A stretch of DNA of 64,000 nt, taken from Pedobacter sp. ISL-64 (GTDB lineage: Bacteria; Bacteroidota; Bacteroidia; Sphingobacteriales; Sphingobacteriaceae). Positions 8,954 to 17,150 of the stretch are shown here, piece by piece. The stretch spans positions 1-64,000 of the forward strand of contig NZ_JAGGPU010000004.1 of assembly GCF_018613605.1 (NCBI RefSeq), given 5' to 3'. A program made the position numbers and the translations under genes. The notes beneath the pieces were generated by a model, which ran no database searches, was not told where the DNA came from, and saw nothing but the letters and a program-made list of their open reading frames with translations. Numbering within the stretch: position 1 is the first letter of the stretch; every line of letters starts with the position of its first letter.

Positions 8954-10090
8954 TTAAAAGGAACTTTTTCTAAAATCTGTAGGTGTTTTCCCTGTGTGCT
9001 TTTTAAAAGAAGTGCTGAATGATGATTTGGAATTAAAACCAACCTGGTACAAGATTTCCAAAATAGTCAGTTCTTTTTGAGTAGAATCTCTAAGGATTTG
9101 CATCGCTTTTTCAATTCTATATTCATTTACGAAATCGAAAAAGTGTTTATCCATATACAAGTTAATCAAAGTAGATAAATCTTTAACTGGCATTTTTACT
9201 TGCTTAGATAAATCCTGAATGGTTAATGATGAATCCAAGTAGGGTTCTTTTTCCACCATAAAATCTTTCAAGAATTCGATTTGCTTATTTTTTTCTTCTG
9301 CTACCAGAAGACTAGGTTTTTGTTTTGGAACAACTTCTGTAATAGGTTTCAGATGGGAATTCACTCCTCTGAAAAATTCAGGATTGTTTAATGCAATAAA
9401 TAGATACCAACAAGTACAAAATAAAAAAGTAAACCCATCAAGGGTTACAATCCATTGTCTGACCTCTCCCAAACCAATGGTAAAAGTAACCAGCCATCTT
9501 AGAAGCACTAAAAAATGTAAGAGATAATATACAATTGTTATCTTGTAAAGCGCATTAATTAGAGAAATATTTGGATTCGTATAATTCTGAAGATAAACAG
9601 TTCTGGAATTTCTAATAATCAGAAATGAAGCAACAAAATAAAATTGAAATAGCAATTCGAAAAGAATTTGAAAAAAATGTGTAATGGGCATTTGATTCAT
9701 ATCCTTTATAAAATGCAATTTCATGGCGGTAGTCTCAAAATATATACCCGAAATTAAATTCAAGTTGTAAGCAATAAATGGAATAGTGTGCAGTAAATGT
9801 TTCGCTTTTAATCGGAAGTTGGAAAAGCAAATTGACATTACATAGAGATAAAACGATGCGGGAGCCAAATAGACAATACTCCAACGAAAAGCTTCAAGGT
9901 TGATGAGATTTTCAGGAATATGATGAATCAAATATTTACAAGCATCTATGGCGTTTGCGATAAGGAAAAAAGCAAAAAGTTGGTTTCCTAATTTGTGTTT
10001 CGTTTTCACGGTAAGCAAAAACAAGGCAAGAAATAGTATTACGAAAATCCCAATAAAAGCAGTGATTTCTAGAAAAGTATATTTATTCAT
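8954..10090 (-). CDS. Membrane-anchored AraC-type transcriptional regulator
   Basis: 378 residues. The first about 235 are strongly hydrophobic with roughly seven membrane segments (for example FIGIFVILFLALFLLTV and FTFLFCTCWYLFIAL). The last about 100 residues carry an AraC/XylS double helix-turn-helix, ending with the family signature EILYQVGFNSKSSFSTSFKK then TGKTPTDFR. This layout, an integral membrane sensor fused to an AraC DNA-binding domain, is common in Flavobacteriia and Sphingobacteriia. It is oriented with and just upstream of the two serine hydrolases, so it may sense an envelope signal and regulate them. AT-rich composition matches the hydrolases. Confidence 0.85.
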   Translation of the reverse strand: MNKYTFLEITAFIGIFVILFLALFLLTVKTKHKLGNQLFAFFLIANAIDACKYLIHHIPENLINLEAFRWSIVYLAPASFYLYVMSICFSNFRLKAKHLLHTIPFIAYNLNLISGIYFETTAMKLHFIKDMNQMPITHFFQILFELLFQFYFVASFLIIRNSRTVYLQNYTNPNISLINALYKITIVYYLLHFLVLLRWLVTFTIGLGEVRQWIVTLDGFTFLFCTCWYLFIALNNPEFFRGVNSHLKPITEVVPKQKPSLLVAEEKNKQIEFLKDFMVEKEPYLDSSLTIQDLSKQVKMPVKDLSTLINLYMDKHFFDFVNEYRIEKAMQILRDSTQKELTILEILYQVGFNSKSSFSTSFKKHTGKTPTDFRKSSF

Positions 10091-10189
10091 TTTAAAACAA
10101 AAGCTAAAATTACTTTTTTAGTTGAAATTACTGATATATTCGGCATGAATTAAAGACCGCCTTTGACCCCATAATAAATTAATTTTTGT

Positions 10190-10235
10190 AAACACTAAAT
10201 AGTGTCTTGTCCTAAAATAGCTTGTCATTAAAAAC
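10190..10235. mobile_element. Possible insertion-sequence terminus
   Basis: The stretch around TAGTGTCTTGTCCTAAAATA resembles the terminal inverted repeats of IS481/IS3-like elements from memory, at the right boundary of the AT-rich module. No transposase or matching second end was found, so this is at most a scar. Confidence 0.2.
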
Positions 10236-10242
10236 AAAAAAA

Positions 10243-10287
10243 TAGCAATGCTGCAAAATATGTAAAGCTAATATTGCAGCATTGCTA
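10243..10287 (-). terminator. Intrinsic terminator of the NTF2-like gene
   Basis: Perfect 14-bp stem (TAGCAATGCTGCAA at 10243-10256 with 10274-10287) and a 17-base spacer. In the leftward direction it is followed by a long T-tract (TATTTTTTTGTTTTT). It lies 28 bases beyond the stop of the leftward gene ending at 10316. Confidence 0.7.
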
Positions 10288-10315
10288 GGATTTTATAGGC
10301 CCTGGATGTTTAGCG

Positions 10316-10639
10316 TTAGCCGGTAATCTTAAGCGATTGAATTAAACCCTGCTGAAGAACGAGGTTAAAGTTAAGAATGGCCGGGCTACCTGGAAATATT
10401 CCCGAAATCTCAGCTGTAAATACCGAACCCTTTTCATCTTCCTTATAACTAATCGGCTTTAGGGTAGTTTGATACTGTTGGTTTGAATTTTCAATCCATT
10501 TTTGAATTGCTGCTCTTCCAATATGGTTCTTTCCTTCGTCGAATACTTCGGCGTTTTCTGAGAAAAGTGAGGAATAAGCCCCAGCATCATGGCTGTTTTG
10601 CGCTTCAATTAGGTCTGTTATAAATTTTGGTAAGTTCAT
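10316..10639 (-). CDS. NTF2/SnoaL-like small protein
   Basis: 107 residues with the SnoaL/NTF2-like cone pattern: an N-terminal helix (FITDLIEAQNSHDAGAYSSL), the motif FSENAEVFDEGKNHIG, a helix (AIQKWIENSN) and curved strands to the end. Such proteins are cytosolic with polyketide cyclase, isomerase or binding roles; the substrate is not evident. It is divergent from the HxlR regulator at 10778, and a 60-bp putative operator (10681-10740) in front of it recurs upstream of the SDR gene at 11241-12035. The three genes probably form a regulon. Confidence 0.75.
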   Translation of the reverse strand: MNLPKFITDLIEAQNSHDAGAYSSLFSENAEVFDEGKNHIGRAAIQKWIENSNQQYQTTLKPISYKEDEKGSVFTAEISGIFPGSPAILNFNLVLQQGLIQSLKITG

Positions 10640-10680
10640 AATATTTATTTTTAGATTAACTTATTGTTGTACAAATTTCG

Positions 10681-10740
10681 GTGGTACTAGCGTGATGCAC
10701 AAGTAGGGCATTACGATTCGAATAGGGAAAAATTTATCCG
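10681..10740 (-). promoter_or_regulatory. Putative HxlR operator, copy 1
   Basis: This 60-bp block matches 12061-12120 without gaps at 44 of 60 positions by my count. The strongest conservation is in AAGTAxGGxATTACGATTC and AATTTATCC. The core holds GTA-N6-TAC half sites. It lies between the divergent NTF2-like and hxlR genes. Confidence 0.55.
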
Positions 10741-10777
10741 TATTGTTTCATTAATGGCCTACATGTATCTTTGTTAG

Positions 10778-11143
10778 ATGTATGAGAAAAAAACTTTTCC
10801 CAATCTGAACTGTGGCCTCGATTTAGTTGGAGAGGTGCTTTATGGCAAATGGAAAATGCGGTTGTTGTGGTTTATTAACGAGGGTTATTTGCGCCCCAGC
10901 GAGCTGCAACGCAAAATACCAGATGCAAGTCGTAGGGTAATCAATATTCAGTTAAAGGAGCTTGAGGACCATGAATTGGTTATCAGAACAATCTATCCGG
11001 TGATGCCACCAAAGGTAGAGTATTCGCTTACTGAGTTTGGCAAAACCTTGATCCCGGTGATCGCTGCTATTGGAAATTGGGGAGATGAGTATCAGGACAG
11101 TTTGAAGCGTGTGATTCTGAAAGGATATCCGCAGTTGGCCTGA
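10778..11143 (+). CDS. HxlR-family transcriptional regulator
   Basis: 121 residues, the usual length for HxlR/DUF24 winged helix-turn-helix regulators. Landmarks are an N-terminal Cys (NLNCGLDLVGEVLYGKW), FxxLxxxI-type recognition helix context (LRPSELQRKIPDASRRVINI) and the wing segment VIRTIYPVMPPKVEYSLTEFG. The family often senses electrophiles or thiol stress through the N-terminal Cys. It is divergent from the NTF2-like gene. The shared operator suggests that it controls that gene and the SDR at 11241-12035, and perhaps itself. Confidence 0.88.
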   Translation: MYEKKTFPNLNCGLDLVGEVLYGKWKMRLLWFINEGYLRPSELQRKIPDASRRVINIQLKELEDHELVIRTIYPVMPPKVEYSLTEFGKTLIPVIAAIGNWGDEYQDSLKRVILKGYPQLA

Positions 11144-11240
11144 TTTTATGAGTGAGTATTAGCTAAATTATGCCCAGGTTGATTTCGGTCAGCATTTTAA
11201 ACTCATTCCAAATGCAACCCAGGCTGGTATTGTTGTAATT

Positions 11241-12035
11241 TTAAACGGTGGGTATGGTACCTCCATCAATTACAAATTCGGTTCCGGTAAGGTAACTTGC
11301 CCTTGGCGAAACAAGAAACCCAACCATTTCTGCTACATCTTCTGGCATGGCAGGTCGGCCGTATGGAATGCCTCCAAGCGCATCCATTACACTTTGTGTG
11401 GCCTGTTCTATCGAAATTGCTTTGCTCTGCGATATGCGTTCCATCATTCGCTTTGAGCCATCAGTCATGATCCAGCCAGGAGAAACCGTTAAAACCCGAA
11501 TTCCTTTTGGAGCAACTTCATTAGAAAGTCCTTTGCTGTAATTGATCAGTCCGGCCTTTGCTGCCGCATAAGGTAGTGTGCTTTCATATAATGGAAGTTT
11601 GCCTTGAATAGATGCAATATGGATAACCACACCTGTTTTTTGTCTAATCATTTGCGACAAAAATGCCCTGTCTAATCTTACTGGTGCTAAAAGATTGGTT
11701 TGCAATGTTTCTTCCCAGTGTTCATCGGTTAATTTAGCAAAACCACCCGCCGGAGTTTCTGAACCACCAAGGCTATTGATCAGGATATCAAGCCTGCCAA
11801 ATTTTGATAATACCGCTGTTACTACTTTTGCTGTTCCAGTAGGCTTGCTCAGGTCTGCCGAAATAAAATACAGCTTTTCATTGGGCTCTTCAGGCGGGTT
11901 TCTTGCAGTAATGATTACTTGTGCGCCGGCTGCCAGCAGCCTTTCGGCAATTGCTTTTCCGGTGCCTTTGGTTCCGCCTGTTACCAGGGCAATCTTACCA
12001 GATAGTTCGTTGTTGAAATTAAATTCCCTTTCCAT
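11241..12035 (-). CDS. Short-chain dehydrogenase/reductase
   Basis: 264 residues, classical SDR. The NAD(P) motif is TGGTKGTGKAIAE near residues 19-31, the NAG-equivalent is INSLGG, the catalytic Ser is in HIASIQG, and YxxxK is YAAAKAG. The C-terminal signature is FLVSPRASYLTGTEFVIDGG. The substrate is unknown. It is not adjacent to the NTF2-like gene but is preceded by the same 60-bp element, so it is a likely HxlR target; this fits oxidoreductases induced by reactive carbonyl compounds. Confidence 0.88.
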   Translation of the reverse strand: MEREFNFNNELSGKIALVTGGTKGTGKAIAERLLAAGAQVIITARNPPEEPNEKLYFISADLSKPTGTAKVVTAVLSKFGRLDILINSLGGSETPAGGFAKLTDEHWEETLQTNLLAPVRLDRAFLSQMIRQKTGVVIHIASIQGKLPLYESTLPYAAAKAGLINYSKGLSNEVAPKGIRVLTVSPGWIMTDGSKRMMERISQSKAISIEQATQSVMDALGGIPYGRPAMPEDVAEMVGFLVSPRASYLTGTEFVIDGGTIPTV

Positions 12036-12060
12036 TGTATATATTTTTATACAAAATTCA

Positions 12061-12120
12061 GGTATACTAGAGTTTCCTACAAGTACGGTATTACGATTCA
12101 GATAGCGTAAAATTTATCCC
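12061..12120 (-). promoter_or_regulatory. Putative HxlR operator, copy 2
   Basis: Matches 10681-10740 base for base over most of its length and lies 25 bases upstream of the SDR start codon in the same relative orientation. The core reads ACAAGTACGGTATTACGATT. Confidence 0.55.
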
Positions 12121-12197
12121 TATGCAATTGGTATTTCCGTAATTGCTTTAATTAAATGTTCCCGGGATATTTGCTTTGGTATTATTAAGTATGCCAT
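12120..12197 (-). pseudogene. Possible N-terminal stub of a restriction-associated (DUF3883-like) protein
   Basis: From the ATG at 12197 the leftward frame reads MAYLIIPKQISREHLIKAITEI and then ends. The pattern IPxxISREHLxKAIxEI resembles, from memory, the N-terminal module of restriction or DUF3883-type proteins. Only about 25 residues remain before the SDR promoter, so if real it is a truncated fragment. The rest of 12198-12382 shows only the promoter region of the next gene. Confidence 0.25.
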
Positions 12198-12382
12198 GTG
12201 GAATAGGATAAAAATCCAATCATTCGTTGGTAATGGATTAGAATAAGTGCCATAAATCTCATTTGAGGGAAAAATGTACAAGATTGTTGTCTGTTTATCC
12301 ATTCCCCGGGCCTGGCGTTCTCCCCATCTTTGTATTGTCAACAAACAACAAATATTTCAAACATTAATTTAAAAAAATAACA

Positions 12383-13291
12383 ATGAAAAATCTAATCTTA
12401 ACCGCAAGTCTAATCATCACTTTATTAACAAGCCAATTCGCTTTTTCACAAAGCAAAAGAGTCCCAGCTTCAGCCGGAAGGTCGGAATATATCGAAGTTG
12501 AGCCAGGTGTAAAACTTCACGTAACCGATCTTGGCGAAGGCCAACCCATTGTATTGATTCACGGATGGCCACTTAGCGATGAAATGTACCAATATCAATA
12601 TCAGTATCTGGTAAGGAAAGGTTTCAGGGTAATCGGCATTTCATTACGTGGTTTCGGTAAATCTGATAAACCTTATGGAAAGTACAATTTCGATGTTTTT
12701 TCTGATGATATTTATGCTGTTCTCCATACCTTGAAAATAGAAAATGCTGTATTGGGTGGTTTTTCTATGGGCGGTGCCGTTACCATCCATTATGTAAATA
12801 AGTATAAATCTGCACATGTGAGCAAATTGGCACTATTTGCGGCAGCTGCCCCATCATGGAAACAACGTTCAGATTACAGTTACGGAATATCTGAGGAAGG
12901 TGCTGCAGCACTGATCAAACAAACCATGACCAACAGGGAAGATCTGATAGGTGGATTAGGTGCAGCATTTGCGGCCAAAGGTACCACACTTCAAAAAAAT
13001 ACAGAGAAATGGCTTGAAAATATTAACTTATCAGCAAGTCCGTATGTAGTTACCGAATCTATCAGCGCCCTTGGTGATCTTGATTTGCGTCCGGTGCTTA
13101 AGAACATAACCATCCCCGTAGCCATATTTCAGGGTACAAAAGATCAATTGATTGATTTTGCCTTGGCTGAGCAATTGCATAAAGGCTTAAAAAACTCATA
13201 CATCGTGAAATTCGAGAATAGCGGACACGCACTTTTCGTAGAAGAGATGGATAAATTCAACTCAGAGCTTGAGCAGTTTGCCAAAAGATAA
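12383..13291 (+). CDS. Secreted alpha/beta hydrolase
   Basis: 302 residues with a signal peptide (MKNLILTASLIITLLTSQFAFS), so probably periplasmic. Alpha/beta hydrolase fold: oxyanion segment HGWPLS, nucleophile elbow GGFSMGGA with Ser128, acid Asp in QGTKDQLIDF and catalytic His in NSGHALFVEE. The sequence is closest in style to non-haem chloroperoxidase/esterase-type hydrolases. It is followed by a same-strand AraC gene (13412) that may regulate it. A near-consensus -7 element (CATCTTTG) occurs in the upstream region. Confidence 0.88.
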   Translation: MKNLILTASLIITLLTSQFAFSQSKRVPASAGRSEYIEVEPGVKLHVTDLGEGQPIVLIHGWPLSDEMYQYQYQYLVRKGFRVIGISLRGFGKSDKPYGKYNFDVFSDDIYAVLHTLKIENAVLGGFSMGGAVTIHYVNKYKSAHVSKLALFAAAAPSWKQRSDYSYGISEEGAAALIKQTMTNREDLIGGLGAAFAAKGTTLQKNTEKWLENINLSASPYVVTESISALGDLDLRPVLKNITIPVAIFQGTKDQLIDFALAEQLHKGLKNSYIVKFENSGHALFVEEMDKFNSELEQFAKR

Positions 13292-13411
13292 TTATAAGAT
13301 AAGATTACTTGCAGGTTTAAATGCCCGCAAGTAATTTTTGCTTTAACCAAATATTGAAATCGTCACCAATAATGGTAATTTTATTTTTTAATCCATTTTA
13401 TTAATCCTTTC

Positions 13412-14278
13412 ATGAAACAAAGCATTTTTGATGTAAACCTTAAAACCATCGGCATGATAAATGTTGATTTAGAAAGTATTGAGGCCATCAATTCTGAAGT
13501 ATACAAATCCTATATCAAGGTGCTTTATCTTAATGAAGGATTTGAAATAAAGGTGGACTTCAACGTTTACCACACTACTGGTCCAACACTGTTCTTTATC
13601 AGTCCAAATCAGGTACTCAGCATTGAAAAACTTGGTGAGCAATCAGGTCGTCTGGTCTTCTATAACCGCGATTTCTATTGTATACAGTTGCATGATGAAG
13701 AAGTTGCCTGCGATGGACTCCTGTTCAATAACATCAATAATATGCCAATGACGGTGATACCCCAACAGGATGCTACATTTATTGAGTACCTGTTTTCCAG
13801 GATCGAGGATGAATTTGAACTGAAGGATGGATCGCTGGAAGAAATGATCAGGACTTATCTTAAACAGCTTTTGATCAAGTCTACCCGATTATGGAAGGTA
13901 CAACACCTGGATGGGGTGATGGCCGCCCGACCGAACAATGATCTTGAGTTTTTTAGGAAGTTTACCCAATTAGTCGAAGCGAACTTTAAAGAAAAGCATA
14001 ATGTTGCCGATTACGCCGATCTGCTGGTGATAGCCCCCAAAACCCTCACGCATAGGTTCAAGCGGCTTAAGCTTCCTCAGCCGAACGAGATCATTAAAAA
14101 CAGGATTATCCTGGAGGCAAAAAGATTGCTTGTACATACAGACAGAACGGCAAAGGAGATTGCCTATTCACTGGGTTATGACGATCCCGCCTATTTCAGC
14201 AGATTGTTTTTTATCAAGACAGGTGAACCTCCATCTGGTTTTAGGTCTAAATACCTAAGTATACATGAACTAAAATAA
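13412..14278 (+). CDS. AraC-family transcriptional regulator
   Basis: 288 residues. The C-terminal 95 or so carry the AraC double helix-turn-helix (VADYADLLVIAPKTLTHRFK, then TAKEIAYSLGYDDPAYFSRL and TGEPPSGFRSKY). The N-terminal half is cupin-like with no recognisable ligand motif. It lies 120 bases after the alpha/beta hydrolase gene on the same strand, so it may regulate that gene. Confidence 0.87.
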   Translation: MKQSIFDVNLKTIGMINVDLESIEAINSEVYKSYIKVLYLNEGFEIKVDFNVYHTTGPTLFFISPNQVLSIEKLGEQSGRLVFYNRDFYCIQLHDEEVACDGLLFNNINNMPMTVIPQQDATFIEYLFSRIEDEFELKDGSLEEMIRTYLKQLLIKSTRLWKVQHLDGVMAARPNNDLEFFRKFTQLVEANFKEKHNVADYADLLVIAPKTLTHRFKRLKLPQPNEIIKNRIILEAKRLLVHTDRTAKEIAYSLGYDDPAYFSRLFFIKTGEPPSGFRSKYLSIHELK

Positions 14279-14376
14279 ACTTAATCTTCAATGATTTTTT
14301 ATGTCATCGAGTAAAAATAGAGCACTTTTGTTAGGCATCACATCAGCGCTAAAAGAAAAAAATCAAAGAATTAAAC

Positions 14377-15126
14377 ATGAAAACTAAGCTTATTGTATTG
14401 GTGGCTACCCTTATTTTGACATCGGTGAAAACCTTTGCAGGTTGGTACAATACTTACAATTACACAGGTTTAATCGATAGGTATCCGGTTACTTTATCTT
14501 TTCAGATAAAAGAAGGCTATTTTGGTGAAACTGCAAAAAAACACTATAACGTTATTGGGGTCTATAAATACGATAAACTTAATCATCCTATCAGGCTTGA
14601 GGGCGTTTTTAACCAAAGTACCCAAGAGGTTAAAATTTATGAAATTGGGGTTAATGACAGGGTTTCTGCCACTTTTCATCTTAATTTTTCACCTCAGCAA
14701 CTCACAGGTACCTGGAGCCGTGGTAAAAATAAACTGAAAGTAAACCTCCGGCTTGTAAACAGGCTCAGTGATCGCTCAGATGAAGCCTTCGATAATATCC
14801 AGATCCTTCAGTTTCCATCTCTGAAGAATTACTATTTTATCGGTGCTTATGCTAAAAAGAGCAAATCTACCGAAGCACACATGCGCGAATTAAAAATCAT
14901 CAATAAGGAAACTAATAAAATCTTTCAGACATTTAATTTTGAACATATTGAAACGCCCACAGGAAATGTCATGACCATCATTTACGATAACATTACCACA
15001 GGGAAAGACAATAATTTTCTGATTTCCAATCAGATCGGCAGGGTTGGCGGGTACCTTAACGTGAATTTTAATATAAAGAACAAACAGTTTGTTCTAAATC
15101 CGGAACCGGTTGCAGAAGGGTTGTAA
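14377..15126 (+). CDS. Conserved-looking secreted protein of unknown function
   Basis: 249 residues with a signal peptide (MKTKLIVLVATLILTSVKTFA). The mature protein is rich in beta-strand patterns (YTGLIDRYPVTLSFQIKEG, FHLNFSPQQLTGTWSRGKNK), reminiscent of lipocalin-like or calycin folds. No catalytic motif or lipobox is seen. I cannot name a family. Confidence 0.7.
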   Translation: MKTKLIVLVATLILTSVKTFAGWYNTYNYTGLIDRYPVTLSFQIKEGYFGETAKKHYNVIGVYKYDKLNHPIRLEGVFNQSTQEVKIYEIGVNDRVSATFHLNFSPQQLTGTWSRGKNKLKVNLRLVNRLSDRSDEAFDNIQILQFPSLKNYYFIGAYAKKSKSTEAHMRELKIINKETNKIFQTFNFEHIETPTGNVMTIIYDNITTGKDNNFLISNQIGRVGGYLNVNFNIKNKQFVLNPEPVAEGL

Positions 15127-15285
15127 AGGCAATAAATATTACTTAATGGCTGCAGAATGATGCGGTTAAAGTTGCAGCTAACTAAAAAATATTTTCATTG
15201 AGGTATATCTATCAGCTAGCAATAACAGATTTCTAAAATCAGGTACCGCTCCCGTGCATGCTCAAACGTTAAGTTAAGCGTTTTT

Positions 15286-15348
15286 AACCACAGATGCACA
15301 CAGATAAACACGGATTTTCATATCTGTGTGCATCCTTCCTATCTGTGG
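15286..15348. repeat. Nested palindromic intergenic repeat
   Basis: A perfect 14-bp inverted repeat (15293-15306 with 15321-15334) is nested in outer arms CCACAGAT (15288-15295) and ATCTGTGG (15341-15348). This CACAGATGCACACAGAT-type repeat is a familiar interspersed palindrome. The gene-free stretch 15127-15628 holds this, the hairpin at 15447-15467 and no gene I can support. Confidence 0.6.
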
Positions 15349-15446
15349 CTAAATTATTTTAGCTTTTGCCAAATGCCGAACTTAGACATTGTGCGCATGC
15401 CTATTGTGTAGACACACCTTTTGCAGTATCATTATTACTGTACGTC

Positions 15447-15467
15447 ATTGCCAGCTTGACTGGCAAT
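15447..15467. repeat. Interspersed hairpin, copy 1
   Basis: ATTGCCAG-CTTGA-CTGGCAAT. The exact reverse complement, with the adjoining GACG, recurs at 60304-60324. It is a REP-like dispersed element. Confidence 0.6.
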
Positions 15468-15628
15468 CGTAATGCAATAGAAACGCAATGCGCGTATATT
15501 AAGCTTTAAGATTAGCTTTGCTGAGCAATCGTAGTGCCCGTTTTAACCAGAATGGTGCTGGATGAATGGAATTGTGGCTACACAATTCGCATGCGCGGGA
15601 ATGATAAGCCAATGGTTTAAAACTAAGC

Positions 15629-16531
15629 CTAACATTTTTTCTCCTTCGATACCTTTAGCATTGCAAATGGATTTGGCATTTTCCACTTAAGTTCGGAGAT
15701 CAGCGTTGCCAAAAATATCATTCCACCTCCAATCAATAACCTTGATGTAATTTCTTCTCCCAAAATAAAGTGTGCCGCGAAAGCTCCGAAAATGGGTTCG
15801 AAAAGATAGATGATGGATACCCTTTCGGCGCTAATGTACTTTTGCGAAATATTCGATATGGTGTACATATATGCTGTTGAGAATAGTGCGCAAAAAATAA
15901 TTCCAATCCAAAATATTTCCTGCTGCGGAATCCAGGTGGCGTTTCCCTGAATAAACGTTAATAGAAATGTTAATAAAGCACAAGTGGCAAACATAGGCAC
16001 AATGGTAGGGATAATATCACCTGCCATCGATTCTTTTTCAATCTGGATTAAATATATGGCAAAGCAAAAAGCACCGATAATGGTGTATAAATCGCCGGTT
16101 CCGATACTGAATTTGTCGGTAACCGATATTACAAAAAGTCCAATTAGCGCTGTAAATGCCGCAATCCATATTTTTAGTGCTGCAGATTTTCGATAAATAA
16201 AAAGTTTAATCACCGGAATCATTACAACGGTTATTCCGGCTACAAATGAACATTGCGATGCTGATGTATGTGTAATACCCAGTGTTTGCAAATAAATGCC
16301 AAGTACTAGCGGAATAGCTAAACTCGCGCCTGTTTTAATAGCTGTCGAATCGAGTTTCTTTACGTGTTTCCAAAAAATAACCGATAGAACCATTGTGGCG
16401 AGTAAAAAACGGTAGAACAAAAACAGAACAGGCTGATGCTGTCCGATAGCAAGCTTGGTAACAGAAAATGAAATTCCCCAGAACGCGGTACCCAGTATCA
16501 ATAAAATCAAAAAGAGGTTTCTTTTTTCCAT
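15629..16531 (-). CDS. EamA-family (DMT) transporter
   Basis: 300 residues, about ten hydrophobic membrane segments in two EamA halves (the first ends near residue 140, the second begins near GDLYTIIGAFCFAIYLI). Opening motif is GTAFWGISFSVTKLAIG. Probably a drug/metabolite exporter in the inner membrane with unknown substrate. Its start overlaps the stop of the upstream GNAT gene by one base, so they are cotranscribed and probably both controlled by the divergent LysR gene. Confidence 0.87.
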   Translation of the reverse strand: MEKRNLFLILLILGTAFWGISFSVTKLAIGQHQPVLFLFYRFLLATMVLSVIFWKHVKKLDSTAIKTGASLAIPLVLGIYLQTLGITHTSASQCSFVAGITVVMIPVIKLFIYRKSAALKIWIAAFTALIGLFVISVTDKFSIGTGDLYTIIGAFCFAIYLIQIEKESMAGDIIPTIVPMFATCALLTFLLTFIQGNATWIPQQEIFWIGIIFCALFSTAYMYTISNISQKYISAERVSIIYLFEPIFGAFAAHFILGEEITSRLLIGGGMIFLATLISELKWKMPNPFAMLKVSKEKKC

Positions 16532-17076
16532 TAGGATACTTTTAATTCATTATCGTTAAGCAATACTTTTTTCATCATCAAATCGGTTTGCTCATCATCT
16601 CCAAGCCAAAACTTATGTTTGCCGAAAGGTGTAAAACCATTTTTTTCGTAAAATCTTAATGCCCTGTAATTTTCTTCCCATACGCCCAGCCATACATAAC
16701 TGGCTTGCATTTCAAGCGCAATATCAATGACTTTTTGATACAGTAGCTGGCCAACTTTTTGACCGTAAAATGCTTTCAAAAGGTAAATCCGCTCAATTTC
16801 AAGTGCATCAGGATTTAGTTTTTCGGTTTGTGCTTGCCCGGTGTTGATCTTTAAATAGCCAATAACTTTTCCATCAAGCTGTGCAAAATAAAACTGAGAA
16901 TCTTGATTGCTCAGTTCCCCTTTCAGTTTTTCTTCAGAAAAGCCTTTTTCGAGGTACTCTTTCATATTTTCCTCACTGTTTACCGCTGCAAAAGCTTCGG
17001 AAAATGTTGTTCTCCCAATCTCCTGTAATTTGTTGATATCAGCTAGTGTTGCCCTTTCGATTATGATCTGCTCCAT
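16531..17076 (-). CDS. GNAT-family N-acetyltransferase
   Basis: 181 residues. Acetyl-CoA-binding pattern is IERIYLLKAFYGQKVGQLL (Q/RxxGxG-like loop) followed by WLGVWEENYRALRFYEKNGF, a standard GNAT motif A/B arrangement. The substrate is unknown; YjgM/PaiA-like small-molecule acetyltransferases look similar. It is the first gene of a two-gene unit with the EamA transporter, which suggests that an acetylated small molecule could be exported. Divergent from lysR. Confidence 0.85.
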   Translation of the reverse strand: MEQIIIERATLADINKLQEIGRTTFSEAFAAVNSEENMKEYLEKGFSEEKLKGELSNQDSQFYFAQLDGKVIGYLKINTGQAQTEKLNPDALEIERIYLLKAFYGQKVGQLLYQKVIDIALEMQASYVWLGVWEENYRALRFYEKNGFTPFGKHKFWLGDDEQTDLMMKKVLLNDNELKVS

Positions 17077-17127
17077 GGCACGAATGTAACAACTCTTTAA
17101 ATGTAATAAAATGCTATTTTTTCATTT

Positions 17128-17150
17128 ATTAATGCGTATTTTGCATTAAT
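17128..17150 (+). promoter_or_regulatory. Likely LysR autoregulatory operator overlapping the start codon
   Basis: Perfect 8-bp inverted repeat ATTAATGC-N7-GCATTAAT, fitting the LysR T-N11-A style. Its right arm includes the first two bases of the ATG of the lysR gene at 17149. It sits in the 72-bp gap to the divergent GNAT-EamA unit. Confidence 0.55.
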
